DNA from: Chionoecetes opilio
Taxonomy: Eukaryota; Arthropoda; Malacostraca; Decapoda; Majidae
Reading direction: 5' to 3'
NCBI GenBank assembly: GCA_016584305.1
Contig: JACEEZ010023409.1
Span: 175,001-239,000, forward strand
DNA length: 64,000 nt
Within the stretch, counting starts at the first letter, position 1, and each line of letters opens with the position of its first letter. A model generated the notes under the pieces. That model ran no database searches. It was not told the origin of the DNA and saw only the letters and a program-made list of their open reading frames with translations. Positions 1 to 9,544 of this stretch are shown here, one piece after another. The translations under genes and the position numbers were made by a program.

Positions 1-1640
1 TAATAAATATTTTACTAACATTGGTCAACATTTGGATACAGCTCTACCTGTTCCAGAAGTATCCCCATCACAGTATTTGAGGGTAACTTTCCCTGTATGA
101 ATCTGACCCCAACAACTCCAGAGGAAGTGATAAAAATCATCAAAAACTGAAAAAGTCTAGTCCCGGTTACGACAATATTCATGCCAAGGTAATCAAACTT
201 ATTTCCCCTGCAATATCTACCATTCTATGTAAGCTGATCAATGAGTCGTTTCAGAGCGGCATATTCCCAAGCAACCTAAAAAACTGCTAAAATCATCCCT
301 ATTCATAAAGGTGGAGATAAACTACAGCCACATAACTACCGCCCAATTCACTATTATCTACTTTAAGTAAAATAATAGAAAGAGTGATGTATGAGACTTA
401 TACAATTCTTAGACACTAATAACATATTATCAAACAACCAGTTTGGCTTCCGAAAAAAATGTCTCACCACAAACAGCGATTGTTAAACTCATGAACGATA
501 TTTTGATTGAAAATGAAAAAGGTAAATTCACAATGGCAGTATTCCTTGATTTAACAAAAGCCTTCGATACAATAAACCATTCTATATTACTTTAAAAACT
601 TGAATTCTATGGTATAAGAAACAGGACACTGAATTGGTTTCGAAGTTATCTATCAGGGAGAAAACAGTTTACTGAAATTAACGGTGTAAAATCATCCAAT
701 GAACGGGTATCAATGGGAGTTCCTCAGGGCTCCACGCTCGGACCTTTTTTTGTTTCTGTTATTTATTAATGACATCACCAGTTCTTCGTCACTATTGAAT
801 TTTATACTGTTCGCTGATGACACAACTCTTTACCATTCTGAGCCTGATCTGCACACCCTTGAGAATCTGGTTAATCAAGAACTAAATAATGTAGCTAATT
901 GGTTATTAGCTAACAGACTTTCAATTAATATTAACAAAACCCACTTCATTATATTTGCAGGGAATAAAAGTATTAGCCAACACAACTCAAAAAAAAATTG
1001 AAAACTGTGATATTCATAGATGTTCTTCAACCAAATTTTTAGGAATTATGATTGATGAAAGTTATTATGGAAGGAGCATGTGAACTATATTTATAGTAAA
1101 ATTACGAGGTCGTTAGGAATTTTATATAAAATTGAAAATTATTTGTTAAAAGAAACATTAATCATATTTTATTACAGTTTGATATATCCATACTTACAAT
1201 ATTGTAATCTTATTTTGGGCTGAGGTTTAAAAACTATATTACAGCCGTTATTACTGCTACAAAAAAGGGTCATTAGGATGATTTCAGGGGTAGGACGTTG
1301 GCATCACACAGACAACTTATTCGTTGAACATGGTGTATTAAAAGTTCAGGATATTCATAAGCTAGAATTGTTAAAGTTTGTATATCTTCAGCTAAGAACT
1401 CCCACAGTCATTGATTTTGTTAGAGTATCTAATGTTCAGAATTTTAATTTAAGGAACAATAACATGTTAAGACCTCCACGACCACGATCAGAAGCCAGAA
1501 GGAGATTCGTAACATACGCAGGCTGTCTCGAATGGAATAAACTGCCGGAGTATCTCATGAATACAAACAACTGTGTTTCTTTTAAGATAAAAGCAAAAAA
1601 ATATCTTCTAAACGGATGTAACAATTCAGTTACTGTTTGA
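1..1640 (+). pseudogene. Reverse transcriptase remnant (non-LTR)
   Basis: The translation shows ordered RT blocks in shifting frames. These are an IIPIHKGGD...NYRPI fragment near 290-345, an AVFLDLTKAFDTINH block near 534-580, a GVPQGS-like block near 717-733, and the catalytic FADDTTLY motif near 811-834. The C-terminal thumb/tail has the family-typical 'RRPRSEARRRF...WNKLPEYL' pattern (1278-1640). The intact form copies element RNA into DNA at a nicked chromosomal target. Several frameshifts and stops separate the blocks: near 285, 370, 480, 590, 745 and 1000-1260. The catalytic Asp pair survives but the chain is broken, so this is a dead copy. The upstream endonuclease is absent or lies outside the window. 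Confidence 0.85.
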
Positions 1641-1740
1641 TAGCATGAGTAATATCTTTGTAATGAGTAATATGAGTTTAAATGGGAAGTATGTTTTGCT
1701 GCAGCCTTAGTAATATGTATATACATGTTTATGTATGTGT

Positions 1741-2040
1741 ATATAAAAAAAAAAAATATATATATATATAAATCTACAACAACAACAACAACAGTGATAA
1801 TGTATATTAAGTATGTGGTGTATATGTATTTGTGTGTGATGTATAAGTATATATGTGTGTGTATGTATGTGTATGTGAATGTATGTATATGTGTGTATTT
1901 GTATGCGTATGTGTGTATGTGTATGTATGTATATGTGCATATGTATGTGTATTTGTATGTGTACGTGCGCGTACGTGTATATGTGTTTGTATGTATATAT
2001 TTGTATATGTGTTTGTGTGTATGGCTTGGGTTTGTGATTA
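1741..2040. repeat. TG/TA-rich low-complexity tract in retroelement 3' UTR
   Basis: GTATGT/GTGTAT-rich sequence with an A-run and an ACA trinucleotide stretch. It lies between the RT stop and the 3' stem-loop. The related element at 41.4-42.4 kb has a comparable TG-rich stretch in the same place. Frames here translate to Tyr/Val/Cys or His/Thr strings and are not genes. Confidence 0.75.
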
Positions 2041-2174
2041 TGTGAATATGCGTATACAATACTTCTAACTCTATGAAAAACCAGATATGAGTTTACAGTA
2101 TGAATAGGTACGTATGTATTATATTAGATTATGTGCCCTAGGTAATTATTGAAATTTACGTAGATTATTTTTGG

Positions 2175-2208
2175 GAGCTCTTTAAAAATGTTTACATTAA
2201 AAGAGCTC
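2175..2208 (+). other. 3'-terminal stem-loop of the non-LTR element
   Basis: GAGCTCTT (2175-2182) pairs perfectly with AAGAGCTC (2201-2208) around an A/T-rich loop. It lies about 60 nt before the TTTGAC tail. A different-sequence hairpin occupies the same position in the element at 41383-42382. 3' hairpins are known RT recognition sites in L2-type elements; that role here is inferred. Confidence 0.6.
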
Positions 2209-2290
2209 TGCCTTGATATTTGTGATATGTTAATTTTCTTCGGGTTAAAGATGGGCAAATAAACAATTTTGACTTTGACTTTGACTTTGA

Positions 2291-2335
2291 GAGAGATAAG
2301 GAGAGAAAGAAGGGAAAAGAAGGAGAGAGCGAGAG

Positions 2336-2411
<76 letters not shown>

Positions 2412-2442
2412 AGAGAAAGAGAAAGAGAAAGAGAGAGAGAGA
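2291..2442. repeat. (GA)n microsatellite
   Basis: Roughly 150 bp of GA/GAAA repeats starting directly at the retroelement tail. Confidence 0.95.
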
Positions 2443-2473
2443 AGGGACAACTGTCTTGCTGCACCCATAAAGG

Positions 2474-2769
2474 TAAGGTAAAGATGGGAACATACGCTAA
2501 GCTGCACGTGGCATGCGGTGCTCATCTCCGTGGCATTAGCCCTTAGAGCCTGTGGTGGGTGAGGACCCGGTACCCCGGGACACAGGGCTAGTGTGACTCC
2601 CGGGTTACCACAGTTACCTTCCCCAGGTTACCCCAGGTACCCATTTATCAACCCCGAAAGGGAGTAAGAACAGCTGGGTAGGCTGGTCACCGACTTGCCC
2701 TGGCCCGGGATCGAACCAGGGCCCGCAGATTCGTAGCCAGGCACGCTAGCCACTGCACCACGGAGGCGA
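2474..2769 (-). mobile_element. tRNA-derived SINE
   Basis: Read on the minus strand, it begins at 2769 with a tRNA-like head: box A 'TGGTGCAGTGGCTAGCG' and box B 'GGTTCGATCCC'. It is flanked by a 9-bp target duplication CCATAAAGG (2465-2473 and 2770-2778). The uninterrupted sister repeat at 4130-4136 supplies the empty-site sequence, which confirms the insertion. SINEs are transcribed by RNA polymerase III from these internal boxes and mobilised by a partner LINE. Confidence 0.85.
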
Positions 2770-3076
2770 CCATAAAGGATGCATGCATGTGGCATATCGC
2801 AAAAAAAATCTATCGGAAACACCCAAAAATCTTCAAGTACTATATTTATCTCTTGTGTTAACGTGCTTCTGATCAGCGCGCTTCCTTTTGTGACGTCACC
2901 GAGCCGTGGCGCATCGTCTGCTTGTCGTGAGGGTCGTTTTGGAAGCTCGGGGAATTTGCAGATTTTGATTGCGGATTATTTAAAAACGGCTGACTGGATG
3001 CAAAAAGTGACGACATATTGTTGATATACTCGTTAATGGTTATAATTTGATTGCATTAAATCAGGAATGATGAAAT

Positions 3077-3112
3077 GGTCTGGACGATTACTTTAAAGTA
3101 GTCGTCCAGACC
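3077..3112. repeat. 36-bp near-perfect palindrome
   Basis: GGTCTGGACGA at 3077-3087 mirrors TCGTCCAGACC at 3102-3112, with TTACTTTAAAGTAG between (one mismatched pair). It sits at the end of the left direct repeat. The right repeat copy has only the left half. Confidence 0.75.
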
Positions 3113-3336
3113 CATTTTTGTTTTGTCTTATTATGTTGAAAAACATTCAAAACACCTAATCCACCAAAAATAATTTATTTCCTGGCCTTATTTCCGTAAA
3201 AACACGACTTTTGTATAAAGCGCGCGAAAAAAAATTCTTCCCTCTAACAGGGCTACGAATATTATTGATGACGTCACACCAGGAGCGGAGAATATAAACA
3301 GCAGTTGTCTGCCTGTGACACCTGTCGGGAAATGTG

Positions 3337-3531
3337 ATGATGAGCGATTGTACTTCGGTGTCAGACAGTGAATCTGTCGCTGTGACAGATCTAGAGTACG
3401 ATGTTCAATCTGAGACAAAAATAAATGACGCTGCTCGCGTAAATGAGGAAAACGAACCTAAGATTGTGATGGGCTACGCTACGCTATGGTGTGTGGCTAC
3501 GGAATGTGTGGGTGGGTGGGGGGTGATATAG
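3337..3531 (+). CDS. Short hypothetical ORF (first-exon-like)
   Basis: An ATG at 3337 (immediately after an in-frame GTG) opens an acidic, Ser-rich stretch, with MSDCTSVSDSESVAV at its N-terminus. It runs about 40 residues before entering the minisatellite, where the frame becomes repeat-derived Gly/Val/Cys sequence. Upstream are a TGACGTCA-type site near 3269-3276 and a TATA-like AATATAAAC near 3290, with a plausible start site between. I do not recognise the protein. It could be the first exon of a transposon or host gene whose remainder lies in or beyond the minisatellite, or a chance ORF. Confidence 0.3.
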   Translation: MMSDCTSVSDSESVAVTDLEYDVQSETKINDAARVNEENEPKIVMGYATLWCVATECVGGWGVI

Positions 3532-4031
3532 ACAGTGTGACATGACAGGCAAGGGAGTGTTGTTGACTGGTTTGTGTTGCAGACAGCCATACAAGGCTAC
3601 GCTATGGTGTGTGGCTACGGAATGTGTGGGTGGGTGGGGGGTGATGTAGACAGTGTGACATGACAGGCAAGGGAGCTAGTGTTGTTGACTGGTTTGTGTT
3701 GCAGACTGCCATACAAGGCTACGCTATGGTGTGTGGCTACGGAATATGTGGGTGGGTGGGGGGTGATGTAGACAGTGTGACATGACAGGCAAGGGAGTGT
3801 TGTTGACTGGTTTGTGTTGCAGACTGCCATACAAGGCTACGCTATGGTGTGTGGCTACGGAATGTGTGGGTGGGTGGTGGCTACGGAATGTGTGGGTGGG
3901 TGGGGGGTGATGTAGACAGTGTGACATGACAGGCAAGGGATCGTGTTGTTGACTGGTTTGTGTTGCAGACTGCCATACAAGGCTACGCTATTGTGTGTGG
4001 CTACGGAATGTGTGGGTGGGTGGGGGGTGAT
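3472..4031 (+). repeat. 118-146 bp minisatellite, about 4.4 units
   Basis: Units begin GGCTACGCTATGG at 3472, 3595, 3717 and 3835, with a partial fifth at 3981. Each carries GGGTGGGTGGGGGGTGATG and TTGTTGACTGGTTTGTGTTGCAG. The fourth unit is longer (146 bp) because of an internal ~28-bp duplication. Short frames here are repeat translations. Confidence 0.9.
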
Positions 4032-4108
4032 GTGTCCGCCGCACAAATCTCTTCCACAGATTTGACGTCGTCGTATCAGTCGGAAACGTGTGCAAACTTC
4101 TCTGGAAA

Positions 4109-4465
4109 GCACAGCTGTCTTGCTGCACCCATAAAGGATGCATGCATGTGGCATATCGCAAAAAAATCTATCAGAAACACCCAAAAATCTTCAAGTACTA
4201 TATATTTATCTCTTGTGTTTACGTGCTTCTGGGTCAGCGCGGGGAGAGGCTTCCTGCTGTGACGTCACCAAGCCGTGGCACATCGTCTGCAAGCCTTTAA
4301 GAGCATTTTGAGAGCTCTGGGAATTTGCAGATTTTGATTGCGGATTATTTAAAAACGGCTGACTGGATGTAAAAAGTGACAACATATTGTTGATATACCC
4401 ACTAATGGCTACACTTTTATTGCATTAAATCAGGAATGATGAAATGGTCTGAACGATTACTTTAA
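4109..4465 (+). repeat. Right copy of ~360-bp direct repeat
   Basis: Uninterrupted match to 2449-3113. It includes ACGTGCTTCTG, TGACGTCACC, and the GCGGATTATTTAAAAACGG and TGATGAAATGGTCTG motifs. Confidence 0.8.
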
Positions 4466-4469
4466 CATG

Positions 4470-5400
4470 TAGTTCTAAAGTAAGTAGTGTTGTTTTGAGG
4501 GTAAATTTTTGCAGTCCAAATTACAGAAATGAACAAGATTAAACACAATGCTCGCTCAAATAACATAAAATTTGTACTTTTCAGATTATTCAAATCCCCC
4601 AGGTTTATGTTGTAGGCTACTTATATCCTATGTATGTATCAATGCATGTATGTATAAAAAATTAATACAATTTGCCTAACCCGAATCCCCAAGCTGTGGA
4701 TGACTGCGCTTGCCAAAATCATGGGCGCAGGGGAAAAAAAAAAAAAAAAAAAAAAAAATTATATATATTTATACATTGGCCCCCCATCTTTTCAATTTTC
4801 TGTGTACGCCATGTGTTACATAACATTTGCAGATAGTTTGAGAAAAACCTAAAGATAATAATGTGCAGGTACTACTTAGGCTAGACTTAGATTATTGTCT
4901 TTAAGAAAAATGGAAACCTACTAATTTTGTGGAGGTTATTAGCTGGTGTTATCATTGTCTAGGGGGTCTGGACATTGCATTGTGTTACAAGGCGTGACAA
5001 GGGAGGGGGGAGGGGGAGTAAAAAATTACCAAAAAAAGCGTTAATTAATTTTTGATTGGTTATATCCCAATTGGTTCCCTAATGGGAACTCTAATAAAGC
5101 TGCATGAAATCTTGTATTCTCCTAATCAGACATACACTTGATGGATTCACACGCCGATCAACTCTCTCCCAGGTAACGCAGTCCTTCCCACGCACAATAC
5201 ACGCGTCAATTATCATCATCAATATCAACTGAACAGATTTTTCCTGCTACCCAGCAGCTGTTTCCTGACTTGCCTCGTACATAGACTTTTTGTTTTTTTA
5301 CTCAACATGGCAGACACTTTTAAGCTGAAAAGTCAATGATAAAGGAAGAGCGCCATGTAGCTAGATACGTTCTAACGTACATGTCATAGTAAATATAATA
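4470..5400. other. No gene seen; degraded hAT-MITE-like end at about 4721-4811
   Basis: Mostly AT-rich sequence without a convincing frame. At 4721-4811 an A-run followed by TTGGCCCCCCATC...TTTTCTGTGTACGCCA resembles the right end of the hAT MITE at 36631-36900. No intact partner end or target duplication is visible. Confidence 0.4.
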
Positions 5401-5404
5401 AAAA

Positions 5405-5600
5405 AACGGTACATAAGAACATAAGAAAATAAGGAAGCTACAAGAGGCCGCGAGACCTACACGTGGTAGTTCCTGTCACCTAACACTACCTACATCCACC
5501 TTTCATCCCCATCCATGAACGCATCCAGCTCCCCTTTAAAGCTCCCCAATGACTCAGCACTAACTACCTGTCTACCTGTCGCTCAATTCTCCCGTGCTTC
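5405..5600 (-). mobile_element. 3' end of an L2/CR1-like non-LTR element (copy 1)
   Basis: On the minus strand the sequence ends CTTATGTTCTTATG, the tail motif typical of L2-type elements. It is preceded by a frame reading SFKGELDAFMDGDERWM, the usual extreme C-terminus of the RT protein. Related tails lie at 7902-7968 and 13710-13880. Only the terminal ~200 bp is present. Confidence 0.7.
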
Positions 5601-5737
5601 GTCTGCTCTTGTTTTTTCCTTGACCTCCTCTTCCTCCTCTTGCGTGCACTGCATATGCCGGGCAGATGGTAATTCCCCCAAAAATCCCTCTAAAAAGACC
5701 CACTCCAAAAGAAACAAAGGTGGCAATCAAGCACAAG

Positions 5738-5769
5738 CACACACACACACGCACACACACGCACACACA

Positions 5770-5803
<34 letters not shown>

Positions 5804-5826
5804 ACACACACAGACACACACACATA
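5738..5826. repeat. (CA)n microsatellite
   Basis: About 90 bp of CA repeat with occasional CG/GA interruptions. Confidence 0.95.
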
Positions 5827-5880
5827 CGAGGCGCGGAATGCGAGGAGCCTGGGAACAACAGCACGTCATCATTATCAAAG

Positions 5881-6008
5881 ACTAGCCGCAAAGCCGCCCT
5901 CCGGGCGGACTTTTTGGCTAGCTCCTGCGGAGGGCTATTGGTGGGCCGAAGTATTGGTGGGCCTTCGGCCCACCACCTGTGTTTGGTGGGCCGGCCCACC
6001 AAACACAG
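5881..6008. repeat. Cluster of palindromes
   Basis: Several nested inverted repeats occur in 130 bp. CTAGCC (5882-5887) pairs with GGCTAG; CCGCCC/GGGCGG lies within; GGTGGGCC-TTC-GGCCCACC is near 5956-5974. A perfect 32-bp palindrome centred at 5992/5993 begins CTGTGTTTGGTGGGCC. This is far more dyad symmetry than chance, probably a foldback mobile element or a structured RNA segment. Confidence 0.7.
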
Positions 6009-6076
6009 ACTCTCCAGATAGCCCCTTCTAACTTTCTTGAAATCATGGATGTAGAAATGTATGTATTAACGCCAAC
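6003..6076 (+). repeat. 72-bp dispersed repeat, copy 1
   Basis: ACACAGACTCTCCAGATAGC through GTATTAACGCCA recurs nearly unchanged at 23048-23120. Its function is unknown. Confidence 0.75.
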
Positions 6077-6352
6077 CAATTAACATCACCCCCAACCCAT
6101 TCACTCACCCATTACCCATCACCCCCCACCCATTCACTTACCCATTACCCATCACCCCCCACCCATTCATTCACCCATTACCCATCACCACACACCCATT
6201 CACTCACCCATTACCCATCACCCCCCACCTATTCCCTCACCCCTCACCCATCACCCCCAACCCATCACCCCCCACCAATTCACTCACCCATCACCCCACA
6301 CCCATTACCCATCACCCCACCCATTCACTCACCCATTACCCATCACCCTACA
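6062..6352. repeat. C-rich minisatellite (~34-bp unit)
   Basis: Imperfect repeats of CACCCATTACCCATCACC and CCCACCCATTCACT over about 290 bp. Confidence 0.9.
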
Positions 6353-6542
6353 TCAAGGTTTCCTCAATGCTCGCAACCCACTTATTTTTTTCACAATTCT
6401 CGCTAATAGGCTACTAAAAATGAAAAATAAATTAAGTGATCGGATCATCTCATAAGTAGGCTTAAAATGTGCCCCTGGTCGACCCGGTTCCAAAACTGTG
6501 CCATATGATGGGATTGGGGCACTGGGGGCGGCACCTATCGCG

Positions 6543-6591
6543 GACACACAGACACACACACACACACACACACACCACACACCACACACAC

Positions 6592-6628
<37 letters not shown>
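6543..6628. repeat. (CA)n microsatellite
   Basis: CA repeat with a CACCACACACCACA interruption. Confidence 0.95.
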
Positions 6629-6630
<2 letters not shown>

Positions 6631-7110
6631 TCGCTTATATTATTATAATAGATAGATGTGGTGTCTGTCCGACAACACAATATCATCAAAGAGGCGTTGC
6701 TGACACAGACACACACACGTACACACCCGCTGCTGGTTAATACATATATGTGATTATACATGTACACAATTATAATTTCTAAATACTAAATACCCAGTGC
6801 CCTCTAACAGCCCACCATGGCGCAGGTTGTCACATGCATCGGTACTTTTGTTATGTTCGAGTAATATCACAACCATATAGACTCATACAGTATAAAAAAG
6901 ATAAAATACATGCAGTTGTCCAAGATGTTGTTGTTCTTGTATAGGGTGAAGTTACTGCTTGTTACTACTTTAACTAGTGTAGATATGTGTTAAAGTATGA
7001 AAAATGTGACAACCGGCCCCGGTCTCCCCTACATCGGTTTGTCTATCGCCTGGTTATCGAGATTATGCGTAAACTATAATATTCTTGCCTTGGAATCCTT
7101 ATACTTGATA

Positions 7111-7225
<115 letters not shown>

Positions 7226-7335
7226 ACCAAAAAGATCCGGTCCGGCCACAGAATACAAAGAGGATATTTACAGTGTTTGTGCAGCATATATGGAAATCCG
7301 GCCGTGCTAAGGTTCTGATGTGTGTGTGTGTGTGT

Positions 7336-7336
<1 letters not shown>

Positions 7337-7406
<70 letters not shown>
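7337..7406. repeat. (CT)n microsatellite
   Basis: About 70 bp of CT, followed by a polypyrimidine CCTCCTCC region up to 7500. Confidence 0.98.
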
Positions 7407-7410
<4 letters not shown>

Positions 7411-7507
7411 CACTGCATCCTGTTGCACTTTTTTCTCTACCACCATCCTCCTCCTTACCCTTACCTTCCTTCCTCCTCCCCTACCTCCCCATCCCTACCA
7501 CCGTGCA

Positions 7508-7515
7508 TATATAAG
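7508..7515 (+). promoter_or_regulatory. TATA box of the proline-rich peptide gene
   Basis: TATATAAG lies 33 bp before the ATG at 7549. Transcription starting 25-30 bp downstream would give a very short 5' leader, or the true first exon lies elsewhere. Confidence 0.45.
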
Positions 7516-7548
7516 GCCTCGCACACACACACCACACACACACACACC

Positions 7549-7847
7549 ATGGCCTCACGCACCCTCCTGCCGGCGCTCCTACTGGTGGTACTCCTAACAC
7601 ACAACGGGGAATCCGACAAACGCATCCCGCACAAGCCAACAATTCCAAGACCAATTCAAGACCAATTCCAAGACCAGTCATAATCCCCCCGCCGTGCCTC
7701 ACACAGCGTTGTTTCGTTGCTGATGGCAGAGGAGGATGTCAGTTGGATAAGTTCTGTGCTTACCCCCCTGTGCCTCCCCCGAGGGACGTCACACCACCAC
7801 ACGCGGAAGCCAAAGCCACAGGATATCAACATAGCACTCTAACATGA
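7549..7847 (+). pseudogene. Proline-rich, four-cysteine secreted peptide (antimicrobial-like), one-base frameshift
   Basis: The ATG opens a clear signal peptide (MASRTLLPALLLVVLL) followed by a short spacer and a Lys/Arg/Pro-rich segment with IPRP repeats. The frame beginning at the ATG stops at 7683. One base is missing in the second of three near-identical CCAAGACCAATTC repeats. The +1 frame continues with PRPVIIPPPC and then cysteines spaced C-x4-C-x8-C-x5-C, ending at 7847. A signal peptide, a proline/arginine-rich stretch and a short cysteine module are the layout of crustacean proline-rich antimicrobial peptides (arasin/hyastatin-like). The match is by architecture, not by sequence identity I can verify. 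The peptide would be secreted into the haemolymph. The lesion may be a true pseudogene or a sequencing error in a short repeat. A downstream exon is possible, since a CCCCTAG acceptor-like site lies near 7858. Confidence 0.55.
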
Positions 7848-7901
7848 TATACATCTCCCCTAGGACGCCACTGTAGACCAAGAGCAAAGGACAGCCATAC
7901 T

Positions 7902-7968
7902 AGAACATAAGAACATAAGGAAGCTGCAAGAGGCCGCGAGACCTACACAAGGTAGTTCCTGTTACTTA
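7902..7968 (-). mobile_element. 3' tail of L2/CR1-like element (copy 2)
   Basis: Only the terminal ~67 bp is present: minus strand GAGGTCTCGCGGCC-type sequence ending in the CTTATGTTCTTATG tail. It matches copies at 5405 and 13710. Confidence 0.65.
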
Positions 7969-7986
7969 TCGCACTTCAGATCCTTC

Positions 7987-8131
7987 AAGAGTAATCACAG
8001 GATACCAAGCTTGAAGGATGGCTACAGGATTCTACTCGACCATGGGCAAACCGAAGGACAAGAGTAATCACAGGATACCAAGCTTGAAGGATCGCTACAG
8101 GACTATTCGACCATGGGCAAACTGAAGGACA
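7987..8131 (+). repeat. ~72-bp tandem duplication
   Basis: Two units beginning AAGAGTAATCACAGGATACC (7988 and 8060) and ending CCATGGGCAAACYGAAGGAC. They differ by a few bases. Confidence 0.9.
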
Positions 8132-8221
8132 CTGCTGCGGTAGGATATTAACAAGGCAAGATACAAGTGTGTAGGATACCATAGGATACTTATCGATGGT
8201 GTATTCTTTTGTGCTCTTAAT

Positions 8222-8361
8222 TTTGTGATGACTGAAATTCCTGCCTGTTATTGCTATTGTTGTTGTTGTTATCATCACTACTGCTACTGCTACTACCACT
8301 ACTACTACTACTACCTACTACTTACTACTACTACCACTACTACTACTACTACTACTATTAC
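8222..8361. repeat. Trinucleotide (ACT/CTA)n tract
   Basis: Interrupted CTA/TTG trinucleotide repeats over about 140 bp. Confidence 0.85.
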
Positions 8362-8682
8362 TAAATATCAAGATTAATAAGTGAAGATAGATTAATCCAT
8401 GAATGGCTTGCTTGGTGTTAAGAGGAAAATAATGGTTGGGTTAGTTAACACGTGTAGCAAGTATACTGGTAGCAAATATACAGGAAAAAAGTGTATACAG
8501 GTGAATGTTGTTGTTGTGGACTGTAGATGAAAAATAAATAAAGTATAATGTATCGATAGCTACAGTACATTTTCTTTTTACCACAAATGCAAGTAAAACA
8601 AGCTAATAAATAAATAAAAAGAAGAGAAAACAATTTATGAGTGAGAAAAAGATACATTTTTTTTATCATAATAATCAACACT

Positions 8683-8684
8683 TG

Positions 8685-8715
<31 letters not shown>

Positions 8716-8726
8716 CATTATTATTA

Positions 8727-8785
<59 letters not shown>
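8683..8785. repeat. (TTA)n microsatellite
   Basis: About 100 bp of TTA with two TCA interruptions, directly abutting the repeat at 8791. Confidence 0.95.
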
Positions 8786-8790
8786 TCATT

Positions 8791-9045
8791 ACCTCCGCCA
8801 ACGAAGTTGGTGGGGTTATGTTTTCACCCCGATCTGTCTGTCTGTCTGTCTGTCTGTTTGTTAGTGTACAGGATTTCTCGAAAAGTTACGAATAGATTTG
8901 GACCAAACTCGGTATACCGAGTCTATTTGGTATAAGAAAGAACTGATTTAATTTTGGATGAAATCTATTGACAACTGTTGCCATGGCAACCAATTGATGA
9001 AATATTCGGGCGGAGGTATGCGCTCTACTGAGTGCCCCCCCTAGT
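8791..9045. mobile_element. Dispersed element with ACCTCCGCC / GGCGGAGGT ends
   Basis: It starts ACCTCCGCCAACGAAG after the TTA tract, includes a GTCTGTCTGTCTGT run, and has the inverted end GGCGGAGGT at 9009-9017 followed by AGTGCCCCCCCTAGTT. I recognise this as a widespread animal interspersed repeat from general familiarity. The short inverted ends suggest a MITE, but the class is uncertain. Confidence 0.5.
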
Positions 9046-9125
9046 TATAACTGTAATTATTCTAACTCATCATTCTTTACAAAGTTTGATTGTGTACTTG
9101 TTTTTTCTTTGGCAAAAGTTATTTT

Positions 9126-9126
<1 letters not shown>

Positions 9127-9218
<92 letters not shown>
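9127..9218. repeat. (GT)n microsatellite
   Basis: About 92 bp of uninterrupted GT. Confidence 0.98.
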
Positions 9219-9220
<2 letters not shown>

Positions 9221-9239
9221 CTGACTTGCAACTGGAAAA

Positions 9240-9288
9240 GGAGGAGAGGGAGAGAGGAGGAGAGGACTGTGAGACGGAGAGAGAACGA

Positions 9289-9338
<50 letters not shown>

Positions 9339-9380
9339 AAAGAGAGAGAGAGAGAGAAAACGAGAGAGAGAGAGATAGAG
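9240..9380. repeat. (GA)n-rich microsatellite
   Basis: GA repeats with GGA/AAA interruptions. Confidence 0.95.
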
Positions 9381-9394
9381 AATTATTCTTTCTC

Positions 9395-9465
9395 TTTTTT
9401 CCTACCACTATCTTTCCTCCTTACCTTCCTTCCTCCTCTCCCTACCTCCCCATCCATACACCTCT
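9395..9465 (+). repeat. Duplicate of the peptide-gene upstream region
   Basis: CTACCACTATC...CTCCTTACCTTCCTTCC...CTACCTCCCCATCC matches 7436-7494, just upstream of the TATA box of the secreted-peptide gene. Both are preceded by GT and GA/CT microsatellites. No second peptide ORF follows here; the sequence goes into a CAA tract instead. Confidence 0.6.
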
Positions 9466-9544
9466 CTCTCTCTCTCTCTCTCCATTGTTTACGAATATCA
9501 ATCACAACAGGAATAAATAACATGACAATGACGGGAGGGGCGAA

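Larger units (their letters stand above)
1..2290 (+). mobile_element. 5'-truncated CR1/L2-group non-LTR retrotransposon
   Basis: This element enters from the left edge of the window and ends in a short tandem tail. It carries a decayed reverse transcriptase (1-1640), a TG/TA-rich 3' untranslated region, a stem-loop (2175-2208), an AATAAA (2258-2263) and about four TTTGAC repeats (2268-2290). It has no RNase H-like segment after the RT, and it ends in a microsatellite-type tail rather than poly(A). That architecture is known from CR1/L2/Daphne-type elements. A second element with the same 3' layout lies at 41383-42382. It cannot be autonomous because its frame is broken repeatedly. Confidence 0.8.
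2449..3113 (+). repeat. Left copy of ~360-bp direct repeat (interrupted by SINE)
   Basis: Apart from the SINE at 2474-2769, this segment matches 4109-4465. Both begin CTGTCTTGCTGCACCC and continue through GATGCATGCATGTGGC to the GGAATGATGAAATGG end. The copies differ by scattered substitutions, so the duplication is not recent. No coding function is recognised. Confidence 0.8.
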
